Shown piece by piece: positions 34,667 to 42,107 of a DNA stretch of 43,105 bases. The notes below the pieces were generated by a model. That model ran no database searches. It had not been told where the DNA came from and was given only the letters and a program-made list of their open reading frames with translations. This DNA comes from an uncultured Eubacteriales bacterium (GTDB taxonomy: Bacteria > Bacillota > Clostridia > Lachnospirales > Lachnospiraceae), in the NCBI GenBank assembly GCA_900314555.1, contig OMVQ01000054.1:1-43105 (forward strand). The letters are read 5' to 3'. Both the position numbers and the translations under genes were made by a program. Position 1 is the first letter of the stretch; each line of letters starts with the position of its first letter.

Positions 34667-34697
34667 AAATCCACTTTTAGGTGGTGAAAGTGGACTT
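34667..34697 (-). terminator. Stem-loop after the CBS-alarmone synthetase gene
   Basis: AAATCCACTTT (34667-34677) with AAAGTGGACTT (34687-34697), an 11-bp stem with one mismatch-type G-U. On the minus strand it continues AGGCTTTTC, a weak U tract. Confidence 0.55.
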
Positions 34698-34727
34698 AAG
34701 TCTTACACTTATTTCCACTTCAACATT

Positions 34728-35837
34728 CTATTTTATATTAACATTGCCTCCACCGAAATATCTTTCATTGCCCTCCATTCCGGTTATCAATTTAGCAAGC
34801 CCCTGCATCTTCTCCTCTGTCTTGGCAAGTTCATTGCTACATTCTAATAACTCTGCCGAAATATCAAGTCCTGCATTATTATAGATTGGTTTGTATTTCA
34901 AATCATGTTCAAGACTTGCCCAATAATCCATAGGCTCTGTCCTGAACTGAATCTCAACAGGAATCATCTTCATCGCACCGATATAATTAATAGGCACTTC
35001 TAATATAAGATGCAGACTTCTATATCCATTAGGCTTTGGATTAGCAATATAATCCTTTCTCTTAATCAGATGTAAATCGGGCTGATTCTCAAGATATTGT
35101 GCAAATTCATATGCATCACTTATATATGCACACACAACTCTGACACCAGCGATATCAAACAGATTATCCTGCATATTATCAACAGTTGCCTCTAGTTGTT
35201 TCTTAGCTAATTTACCCATTACACTTCTGGCACTCTTAATTCTCTTCTCAAGCTGATGAAGTGGTTCTCTGTTATATTTGAATTTAAGCATTTCATTTAT
35301 AGTTTCAATTCTTATGCAGATTTCTTTCATTGCAGCCTCATACATCTTAGAAAACATCTCATATGGTGCAACATTCTGCTCTAACTGGTGAATTGCCACT
35401 TCCATCTTTCTAGCATCACCGACTTTAGCATTAAAATTCTGTAATGAATTACCATTCTCCGTTAAGAATTTAATTATATCTCTTCTGGTAATAATTCCGA
35501 TAAATATATTCATATCATCTATAACCGGCACAAAATTCTGCTCCATCGATAAAAGCAACAAATCATTTATATCACTTGAAATATTTATCGCAGGATTCCA
35601 GCCTTGTCTTATAATGTCCTTAATTAACAGGCCATCATAGTTCTTCGTATCTTCATCTGTATATTTCAACAGGAAATCTTTATCACAGACCGTTCCGGCA
35701 TATGTACCATCTACACGTATTACGGGAATTGCTGTATATCCACTCTGCTTTAAAATCTCCATTCCCTGTTCAAATTCATCTGTATCATATAAGTATTTAA
35801 CTTTTGCTTTTGATATTATTAACTTAAATGCGTTCAT
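34728..35837 (-). CDS. CBS-pair fused to a RelA/SpoT-type (p)ppGpp synthetase
   Basis: 369 residues. Residues about 1-128 form a tandem CBS (Bateman) module (GYTAIPVIRVDGTYAGTV, then FVPVIDDMNIFIGIITRRDI). A helical linker leads to a small alarmone synthetase domain (about 150-325): EKRIKSARSVMGKL (ATP-binding basic motif), FDIAGVRVVCAY (D228), NPKPNGYRSLHLIL (GTP side), VEIQFRT (catalytic E295) and MDYWASLEHDLKYK. Synthetase residues look intact and no HD hydrolase is present, so the predicted activity is pyrophosphate transfer from ATP to GTP/GDP. CBS modules usually sense adenine nucleotides or SAM, so allosteric control of alarmone synthesis is inferred. Start ATG 35837 has AGAGG upstream. 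Confidence 0.9.
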   Translation of the reverse strand: MNAFKLIISKAKVKYLYDTDEFEQGMEILKQSGYTAIPVIRVDGTYAGTVCDKDFLLKYTDEDTKNYDGLLIKDIIRQGWNPAINISSDINDLLLLSMEQNFVPVIDDMNIFIGIITRRDIIKFLTENGNSLQNFNAKVGDARKMEVAIHQLEQNVAPYEMFSKMYEAAMKEICIRIETINEMLKFKYNREPLHQLEKRIKSARSVMGKLAKKQLEATVDNMQDNLFDIAGVRVVCAYISDAYEFAQYLENQPDLHLIKRKDYIANPKPNGYRSLHLILEVPINYIGAMKMIPVEIQFRTEPMDYWASLEHDLKYKPIYNNAGLDISAELLECSNELAKTEEKMQGLAKLITGMEGNERYFGGGNVNIK

Positions 35838-35924
35838 TCTTAAATCAACCTCTTTTCAGGTAACTTACTTAACTTCTTACCAGTACATCGTTCTGCAAAT
35901 AACCGGACCAATATACTAAATTTT

Positions 35925-35953
35925 ATTATATTTTACCATTTTGAAATTAGCAA
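35925..35953 (-). promoter_or_regulatory. Candidate promoter of the CBS-alarmone synthetase gene
   Basis: TTGCTA (35953-35948), 17-nt spacer, TATAAT (35930-35925) on the minus strand, about 90 nt before the start codon. The 423-bp gap 35838-36260 otherwise holds the upstream terminator and a hairpin-element copy. Confidence 0.55.
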
Positions 35954-36034
35954 GTTTATTTGCAATAAGTAACAAAACTTTCACAATTATAAATAATATA
36001 TAAATCTCATAATTTTGGCACACTAAACTCAATC

Positions 36035-36079
36035 AAAAAAGCCACATAAACAATTCTAAAATCATTTATGTGACCTTTT
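36035..36079 (-). terminator. Intrinsic terminator of the glycan operon
   Basis: GCCACATAAA...TTTATGTGAC stem with a 14-nt loop, followed on the minus strand by GCTTTTTTG. It lies 3' of the hairpin-element copy, so that copy is within the transcribed 3' end. Confidence 0.85.
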
Positions 36080-36082
36080 GTC

Positions 36083-36230
36083 ATATTAATCTCCATTCCG
36101 TAGGCACAACGTGCCGGAGGAATCGCGCGCCAAATTTCAGATTTGGCTCTGTGATAAATGCTATTTGTGGTGTAGGTACTACAAATAGTTGTGTGAAAAA
36201 TCAGATATCAATCTGTATTTTTCACACTAT
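36083..36230 (-). repeat. Intergenic hairpin element, class 2, in the 3' end of the glycan operon
   Basis: On the minus strand: hairpin 1 (36191-36227, GTGTGAAAAATCAGAT stem with one bulge), hairpin 2 (36160-36189, GCTATTTGT), hairpin 3 (36122-36155, ATCGC outer and GCCAAAT inner stems), hairpin 4 (36103-36115, GGCAC-aac-GTGCC) and the tail CGGAATGGAGATTAATATG. The tail presents a ribosome binding site and ATG, but only the terminator follows. The loop-tail pairing needs one bulge here (GTAGTAC with GTGCCTAC). Confidence 0.78.
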
Positions 36231-36260
36231 ATCTCTACGATATATTTTCATATATACTTA

Positions 36261-38234
36261 CTATGCCGCTGCAACAATAAAGAATAATACCAATGGCTGT
36301 ATAAGTATCATTGTGTACAGACAGTCTCTATATAAATTCTTATTTACTTTTATCTTATTACTTCTCATTGCCAAAAGTACCGGTGCCAGAAGCGGAACAA
36401 AGTATCTTCCCTGTACACCCTGTATCTCTGTGCTGCCTAATGGTGTCCAGTCGAGGAGCATAGCCCCCATAATACAACCAACACTCAGAATAGCCATTAT
36501 GCTCATCATTAATTTAGCCTTACCACTAAAGTCATAATTATCCTCTTCAGACTTCATAAATCCTAAGAACATAACAATAAATATTGGAACAATTACTACC
36601 ATTGGTATGCCGATATCTATCCAGCCAAGATTGCTTCCTATCATACTTCCAAAGTAAAATGTTCCCAGATTCGCAAGTGTATCCCAGAAAAGTACAATAC
36701 AAAAAGCAGGATTTTTAATTAGATATCCTATAGTATAACCCGGTGAATTTGCCCATTCCACAAATCCATTCATCGAACCTGAACCACCCTGTTGTGGTGT
36801 TAACATTTTCACTATCAATGCAATTATAACTGCAGCTACAAGACCTGATAACAGTATTTTAAATAACTTCTTATTTTCTCTAAACAATCTCTTAAGAGGA
36901 AATAATGTCATCAAAAGAATTGGTGCGTACGCAAATCCTTTAACAGGAAGGAACAAAATGCTGACTGCAATAAGAATTGCCAAATCCTTCTTATTAATTT
37001 TCTCATCTACCGCTAATTTAATTGAAAGTGCAACTACTACCAAAGCCATTGCAAGAATCGGACAGTCATAAGAATATGAAGATGCCTGTTGCAGCGTCAA
37101 TGGCATTAAACATAAGATAGCCATTCCCACTTTACCAAACGGAATCTTTCTTATCGCATAGAACGCCAGCAGAACAAACAATATGTAATTAAACATAGAG
37201 CCTAAAAGTAACGTCTGGACAGTTCCAAAATGAAGAATTCGTCCGATAGTAATTCCAAGTGCCGGTGCAAAATACAGATACTTTTGTGTATCTAACATTT
37301 CCCATTTTGGTTTCATTTTAACCATTGTATTATCTGCACCCGTATTATGTAAAAGACTGCTATAATAATTATTATATACATCTCTTGTCAGATACGCATG
37401 CAATACGTTCTGTTCGGCATCATTTTTTCTGACAGCGACATAATCTTTATATTCTCCACCACATACCATATTAGACACTCCATAAGCAGTGGCAATATGT
37501 TTTTCTTCATCTGGTGCTGAATAATCCGGTAAGTATAAAAGGAAAATAAATCCTAAAACAATAGCACAGATAAGATATACGAATTCTGTTTTCATATCCT
37601 TCTGTCTGATAAATAACAGATAATAGAATACAACTATCAATATTCCTAATATTGTAAATGATAACATTGTAACCCATGAGAATAAATCAAATCTAGGAGC
37701 CATTATAAGAGAAACCTTTAATGCACTATCCGAAGTTTTTCCATTAATGGTCAATGTTTCATTATCCGGATTGCAATAAGTCAGTGTAAGCTTGTCATTC
37801 TGATTTAACTCTTCTACTTCTACCTTAAAACTAAGATTCTTTTCTTCCTTAAGCACAAGCGGATTTTCAAATTCAAATGCAATCAGCTTTCTGGAATTAA
37901 TATAACTTGTATCGCATTTAGTCTCTGCTAACACTTCATCTGTATCTTTATCAGTCACAGTAAGCTTAAGCGTTCCCAGATTATTATTTTCAGCTTTATA
38001 TTCTTTACATTGAATAATAATTTTTTTAATACTGCCTGATATACCTTTTTCATCTTGTATCAGAACATCGCCTTTTTTAATCTCTTCACTTATTTTTCCG
38101 TTTTCATCGCTATTTAGATTATATTCATCATTATGTATGATAAACCTTGTATATACTCTCAGGCACAAGGTTACATATATAATTAAAATTACTAAAAGCG
38201 CCGGTAATTTCTTCCACATATTCTTATTTTTCAT
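36261..38234 (-). CDS. DUF2142 multi-pass membrane protein
   Basis: 657 residues. One N-terminal transmembrane helix and an extracellular beta-rich segment (about 40-170) precede about ten further helices. LPDYSAPDEEKHIATAYGVSN, with the PDE(E) acidic loop after a helix, is the DUF2142/GT-C-like signature resembling mannosyltransferase-type enzymes. It lies at the end of the surface-glycan operon, after DUF2304 and GT2 genes, so a polyprenyl-phosphate-sugar-dependent glycosyltransferase role is likely but inferred. GGAG precedes ATG 38234. Confidence 0.85.
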   Translation of the reverse strand: MKNKNMWKKLPALLVILIIYVTLCLRVYTRFIIHNDEYNLNSDENGKISEEIKKGDVLIQDEKGISGSIKKIIIQCKEYKAENNNLGTLKLTVTDKDTDEVLAETKCDTSYINSRKLIAFEFENPLVLKEEKNLSFKVEVEELNQNDKLTLTYCNPDNETLTINGKTSDSALKVSLIMAPRFDLFSWVTMLSFTILGILIVVFYYLLFIRQKDMKTEFVYLICAIVLGFIFLLYLPDYSAPDEEKHIATAYGVSNMVCGGEYKDYVAVRKNDAEQNVLHAYLTRDVYNNYYSSLLHNTGADNTMVKMKPKWEMLDTQKYLYFAPALGITIGRILHFGTVQTLLLGSMFNYILFVLLAFYAIRKIPFGKVGMAILCLMPLTLQQASSYSYDCPILAMALVVVALSIKLAVDEKINKKDLAILIAVSILFLPVKGFAYAPILLMTLFPLKRLFRENKKLFKILLSGLVAAVIIALIVKMLTPQQGGSGSMNGFVEWANSPGYTIGYLIKNPAFCIVLFWDTLANLGTFYFGSMIGSNLGWIDIGIPMVVIVPIFIVMFLGFMKSEEDNYDFSGKAKLMMSIMAILSVGCIMGAMLLDWTPLGSTEIQGVQGRYFVPLLAPVLLAMRSNKIKVNKNLYRDCLYTMILIQPLVLFFIVAAA

Positions 38235-38250
38235 ATCAATCTCCGTTTTC

Positions 38251-38610
38251 CTAATCTCTTGTCTTATTCTCCAATTCGTCCACTCTTGCCTTTAAGATAC
38301 CAATTTCCTGAACAAGTTTTTTAATACTTGAAGATGCTATTGAAATCGCCACTGACATAACAAGTATTATCACGAGTGAAAATAAAAATGCCAGAAAGAA
38401 CATCATATTTACAGGAGATGCTATTCCTAAAAGTTCTGATAATTTCTCCATTAATGTAGGAAAACAATCCAGAATTAATACAATTATTCCAACTAAAATC
38501 CACGAAATCGCATGTCTGAGTTCAAGTCTGTTATTTCTTATAAGTGAAATAACATATAAAAGACCCAGCACTAATATAATCGCAACAATTATCTGTAATC
38601 TTAATAACAT
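38251..38610 (-). CDS. DUF2304 small membrane protein
   Basis: 119 residues: three transmembrane helices (about 5-22, 35-52, 68-92) and a C-terminal coiled coil (KKLVQEIGILKARVDELENK). DUF2304 proteins are routinely encoded next to DPM1-like GT2 genes in Firmicutes and Actinobacteria. Here the GT2 gene ends 5 nt upstream. A role as membrane partner of that enzyme is inferred from context. GGAGG lies 9 nt before ATG 38610. Confidence 0.88.
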   Translation of the reverse strand: MLLRLQIIVAIILVLGLLYVISLIRNNRLELRHAISWILVGIIVLILDCFPTLMEKLSELLGIASPVNMMFFLAFLFSLVIILVMSVAISIASSSIKKLVQEIGILKARVDELENKTRD

Positions 38611-38615
38611 TTCCC

Positions 38616-39341
38616 TTACCTCCTTGTCCTTTCTATGATAATAGCCATAGTAACCTTAAACATGTAATAGAATGATTTCTTAAATGATATTGATGAAACT
38701 CCTTCTTCTCTTGCTCTCATAATTACCGGAATCTCTAATACTTTTAACTTCTTTCTTAATATCCATGTCGTTGTTTCAGGTTCCGGATAATCCTTCGGAT
38801 AATTTCCAGCAAATAATTCTATTATCTTTCTGTTACACATTCTGTAACCCGATGTAGGATCCGTAATCTTCTGACCTGTCAGAAGTTTTATAAGGAATGT
38901 AAAATATCTTATACCTAATCTTCTTGTAAATGATGACTGAAATCCTTCTTTTTCAATAAACCTTGAACCAATTACCATATCAGCCTGTTCTTTCACAAGT
39001 GTCTCTGCCATTTCATTAAGATATTTTGCATCATGCTGACCATCTCCATCGAACTGTACTGCTATATCATATCCATTCTGACATGCATAGAGATAACCTG
39101 TCTGCACTGCTCCGCCTATACCGAGATTAAGTGGTAAATCAATTACGTTAAGACCTGCATCCTTACATACCTGTAAAGTATTATCTTTAGAATGGTCATT
39201 AATAACTATATAATCAAAACCGGGTGCGTTTTTCTTTATATCATTTACTGTATTTACTATGCTTGCCGACTCATTATATGCCGGTATTATAACTAATTTT
39301 CTTAGTTTAATGCTCTCGTTTGTACTTTGCATACTCTCCAT
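38616..39341 (-). CDS. GT2 glycosyltransferase, DPM1-like
   Basis: 241 residues. The GT-A fold opens with KLVIIPAYNESASIVNTV, then IVINDHSKDNT and AVQFDGDGQHDAKYL, containing the DxD-type metal and nucleotide-sugar site. IGSRFIEKEG and KITDPTSGYRMCNRK match polyprenyl-phosphate mannose/glucose synthases of the DPM1/GtrB type. There is no long C-terminal membrane extension, so the DUF2304 neighbour may anchor it. It probably loads a sugar onto undecaprenyl phosphate. ATG 39341 has GGAGG 8 nt upstream. Confidence 0.9.
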   Translation of the reverse strand: MESMQSTNESIKLRKLVIIPAYNESASIVNTVNDIKKNAPGFDYIVINDHSKDNTLQVCKDAGLNVIDLPLNLGIGGAVQTGYLYACQNGYDIAVQFDGDGQHDAKYLNEMAETLVKEQADMVIGSRFIEKEGFQSSFTRRLGIRYFTFLIKLLTGQKITDPTSGYRMCNRKIIELFAGNYPKDYPEPETTTWILRKKLKVLEIPVIMRAREEGVSSISFKKSFYYMFKVTMAIIIERTRR

Positions 39342-39369
39342 TTCTCAATCCTCCATATACAATAATCTG

Positions 39370-40152
39370 TTATAATTCATTATACTTCTCACTCTTTCCA
39401 TACTGTTTTACCAGTAATCTGGCTATGAATTTTGGCCAGAATTTTCTGAACATTTCATAATCTTCTGAGCTTCTTCCTGTTTCCGCAATAGCTGCTGATG
39501 TCTCTGAACCTTCATGGATTCTGTGACATGTAAGTGGAGTACTGCTGTATACAAATGTTCCTTTGTGTCTCGACAGTATTTCCCAACATTCCCAGTCCTC
39601 ATTTGTTCTGAAATGATTCTTAAATAAAGGTTCTCTGAATCTTTCTTTATTAAATGTTACTGAAGGACAACATATTGGTGAACCCATTGAAAGAATTCTT
39701 CTTCTTATAAACTTACTTCTCTGAAATAATTTAATTTTTAATGGCGCAAGCATAAGTCTCTTAATCTTCAAAAGTCCCGTATCATGAACTTTCTTACCAT
39801 TTCTAAGTTCATAATAATCCGTAAAAAATATTATCGGATTCTTTGCTTTCTCCATCATATCTAACATTGTCTTAGAATAAAGTGGAAGATAAACATCATC
39901 CTGATGTGCTATCGTTACATATTTAGTTGTTGTTTTGGAATATGCAAAATTCCAATCTTCTGTAATACCACTTTTTCCTGTATTTATATACAATTTTATA
40001 TTATATTTCTCTGCCATATTTTTTATATAATCATTAGGCGTAGATGTACATATAATAATCTCTGATTTCATCTCCTGAGCCATCAACGACTCTATACATT
40101 CCTCCAAATATGGACTTTCTTTATACGCGCAGATAGCAAAAGTATGTTGCAT
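39370..40152 (-). CDS. GT2-family glycosyltransferase
   Basis: 260 residues from ATG 40152, chosen because the ribosome binding site GGAG (in GGAATGGAGATAATT) lies 7 nt upstream. The open frame to 40248 reads through the intergenic repeat. GT-A motifs are FAICAYKESPYLEECIESLM, IICTSTPNDY, TIAHQDDVYLPLYSKTML (QDD as the DxD equivalent) and FRTNEDWECWEILSRHKG with the catalytic ED. The sugar and acceptor are unknown. It belongs to the glycan operon between the flippase and the DPM1-like gene. Confidence 0.88.
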   Translation of the reverse strand: MQHTFAICAYKESPYLEECIESLMAQEMKSEIIICTSTPNDYIKNMAEKYNIKLYINTGKSGITEDWNFAYSKTTTKYVTIAHQDDVYLPLYSKTMLDMMEKAKNPIIFFTDYYELRNGKKVHDTGLLKIKRLMLAPLKIKLFQRSKFIRRRILSMGSPICCPSVTFNKERFREPLFKNHFRTNEDWECWEILSRHKGTFVYSSTPLTCHRIHEGSETSAAIAETGRSSEDYEMFRKFWPKFIARLLVKQYGKSEKYNEL

Positions 40153-40463
40153 AATTATCTCCATTCCGCAGACGTTTACGTCAAGGAATCGCGAGCAAAA
40201 TTTCAGATTTTGCTCTGCGATATAGGCTAAATGTGACGCCTGCGACACATTTAGCTATGTGAAAAATCAACATATCAATTTGATTTTTCACATTATCTCC
40301 ATTTCCGAGCGACTCGTCGTGAGGAGGCGATGAGAAATTCGCGTAGGCGATTTCTCATCTGCCATAAAAGCTAATTGTTTTCGCTCATAAACAATTAGCT
40401 ATGCAAAAAATAATCGCATCAGCATTATTTTTTGCATTATCTCCATTCCGCAGACGTTTACAC
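40153..40463 (-). repeat. Tandem pair of intergenic hairpin elements (class 1 + class 2)
   Basis: The 11-mer ATTATCTCCAT occurs at 40154, 40292 and 40436 (plus strand) and bounds two units of 138 and 144 bp. Distal unit (class 1): hairpin 1 40401-40437 (14-bp ATGCAAAAAATAAT stem), hairpin 2 40370-40399, hairpin 3 40329-40359, loop TCGCTC 40381-40386 complementary to GAGCGA 40307-40312. Proximal unit (class 2): hairpin 1 40257-40293 (ATGTGAAAAATCAA), hairpin 2 40226-40255, hairpin 3 40188-40221, hairpin 4 GACGT-tt-ACGTC 40171-40182, loop 40236-40244 complementary to 40167-40175 over 9 bp with one G-U. A third tail remains at 40440-40463. Confidence 0.85.
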
Positions 40464-40478
40464 CTGCTAAATAATTTT

Positions 40479-41726
40479 CTACTTTATATCCTGTTTTATC
40501 GTTTTCTTTACTTTAAGCACATAAGCTATGATACTTCCTGCGAAAAATAGTCCCAGAACGCAGACTGCTGCAAAAAAGCTCATTGATGCGCCAAAAAGTT
40601 CTGATTGCTGTACTAATCTATCCGATAAAATATATACACTTACCGCTGATAATATATATCCTGTCATTATCAACTTCTTAGTTCTGAATATTGTAAGTAT
40701 ATAATATAGAACAAACGCTACCGCATTAATGCCCCCTGCTGCTATAGTGAACACAAGCAAACCTCTATAAGAGGATAAATCACAACCTGTTGCAATTGAT
40801 AATACAGGTATTCCTAACAAGTATGCACCTATTAAACATACTACAGTTATTCCTACCAGACAAGATAACATTTTAAAAATAATTGCAAAGAACTTTCTAA
40901 ATTCTTTCTTCTCGTTTAAATCTGTCAATGTGATAAGCATTGGTCTGAATAAGAATCCGGCAAAAAGATTTATAACTGATACAGGCAGGAAAATTGCCTG
41001 ATAATAGGACTGATACTCGCTTGACATATATTTATCCACAGCCAGTCTTGGTGCGCTAAGTATATATGCCCACAAAAATACACCAAGGAACAGCGGAAAG
41101 CAATTTTTCATAATCTCAAGTACAATCTTAACATTACAAAGATTCAACTTATCTTCAAATTTCTTATAAACTCTTATATCAAAAATGTATACACATATAA
41201 CTGCCACTACATCCGAAATTATCATCGTAAGCACAAGATTATGTGTCATAATCAGCATTATAAAATACACAGCCATCATAATAAGTGTTCTATGACACAT
41301 TGATTTTCCTGCCAGATACAGGTAACCATCTTTGTGGAATTGAGATTCATACACATCTGCAAACGCATCAATTAGTTTTAAAATACATACCAAAAGAACA
41401 ATTACAGCCTTTTCCCTGTTATACCCTTTTAATAAAATATAACCTATTGATACTATCAGCATAATCGCACATGTATATATCTTCGTAGTAAAATATTGTC
41501 CAAAGGTATACTTATCTTTCGAATCAGTAACCTGATAATTTCTCATTTCAAAATATCCGAAATATACTAACATCTGACTTATAGTCAACGCTATTGCAAA
41601 TATTCCGCCTTTTTCTTCTGCGGCGATTCTTATTGTAAGATATGACATAAACACTGTTGACATCGCATAGACCAGACTGCCTATCATATTCCACAGAAAA
41701 TCGCTTTTTTCGTTTTTTTCAAACAT
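40479..41726 (-). CDS. Polysaccharide flippase-like membrane protein (Wzx/MATE-type)
   Basis: 415 residues from ATG 41726 (GGAAAGGA 7 nt upstream; nine earlier codons rejected). It has about twelve predicted transmembrane helices without large loops, starting with DFLWNMIGSLVYAMSTVFMS, the usual first-helix pattern of the polysaccharide biosynthesis (MurJ/Wzx) superfamily. It should flip undecaprenyl-linked glycan across the membrane. It is the first gene of the glycan operon, with a good promoter immediately upstream. Confidence 0.82.
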   Translation of the reverse strand: MFEKNEKSDFLWNMIGSLVYAMSTVFMSYLTIRIAAEEKGGIFAIALTISQMLVYFGYFEMRNYQVTDSKDKYTFGQYFTTKIYTCAIMLIVSIGYILLKGYNREKAVIVLLVCILKLIDAFADVYESQFHKDGYLYLAGKSMCHRTLIMMAVYFIMLIMTHNLVLTMIISDVVAVICVYIFDIRVYKKFEDKLNLCNVKIVLEIMKNCFPLFLGVFLWAYILSAPRLAVDKYMSSEYQSYYQAIFLPVSVINLFAGFLFRPMLITLTDLNEKKEFRKFFAIIFKMLSCLVGITVVCLIGAYLLGIPVLSIATGCDLSSYRGLLVFTIAAGGINAVAFVLYYILTIFRTKKLIMTGYILSAVSVYILSDRLVQQSELFGASMSFFAAVCVLGLFFAGSIIAYVLKVKKTIKQDIK

Positions 41727-41759
41727 TTTTATATCCTTTCCACTATTATACAATGCATA

Positions 41760-41788
41760 AGTATACTCGTTTCAGCACCTTTTATCAA
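41760..41788 (-). promoter_or_regulatory. Promoter of the glycan operon
   Basis: TTGATA (41788-41783), 17-nt spacer, TATACT (41765-41760) on the minus strand, giving a leader of about 25 nt. The 350-bp divergent gap (41754-42107) otherwise contains only the amidase leader and AT-rich DNA. Confidence 0.65.
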
Positions 41789-41987
41789 GAAAATTTTTTG
41801 TAAGGATTATAAAACAGTCTTATTTTATGGCATATTATAATAATATCTTTTTATGCTAAAGTTAAAAAGCCAAATTTATTTTAACTTACTCTTTCTCACA
41901 TTTCACGACATTTGCTTACATAATTTTATATATTTTTTTACATTTTTATGATGATTTCTTGCATATACATAATTTATTATAATTATA

Positions 41988-42075
41988 GTCATGAAGGATA
42001 CATATAAATCGCATATTTCCTCTCTTTTATCGGTTTATATATAAAGAATGTCATATCAGTCAGGTTCTTCATGAC
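41988..42075 (+). promoter_or_regulatory. Leader with 9-bp closing inverted repeat before amidase
   Basis: GTCATGAAG (41988-41996) and CTTCATGAC (42067-42075) can close an 88-nt domain. A TATAAT box (41978-41983) sits just upstream, so the domain would form the 5' end of the mRNA. The interior has weaker pairings such as ATATAAAT...TTTATAT. It does not show the GC-rich blocks of the ydaO-type c-di-AMP riboswitch. Confidence 0.4.
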
Positions 42076-42107
42076 AATATTTACTAACGTAGAAAGGTCG
42101 TTCATAT

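Noticed and set aside
40153..40248. N-terminal extension of the GT2 gene to 40248
   Set aside because: The frame reads through the intergenic repeat, and a good ribosome binding site supports ATG 40152.
41988..42107. ydaO-type c-di-AMP riboswitch in the amidase leader
   Set aside because: The leader is AT-rich and lacks the conserved GC-rich blocks; only a closing helix is visible.
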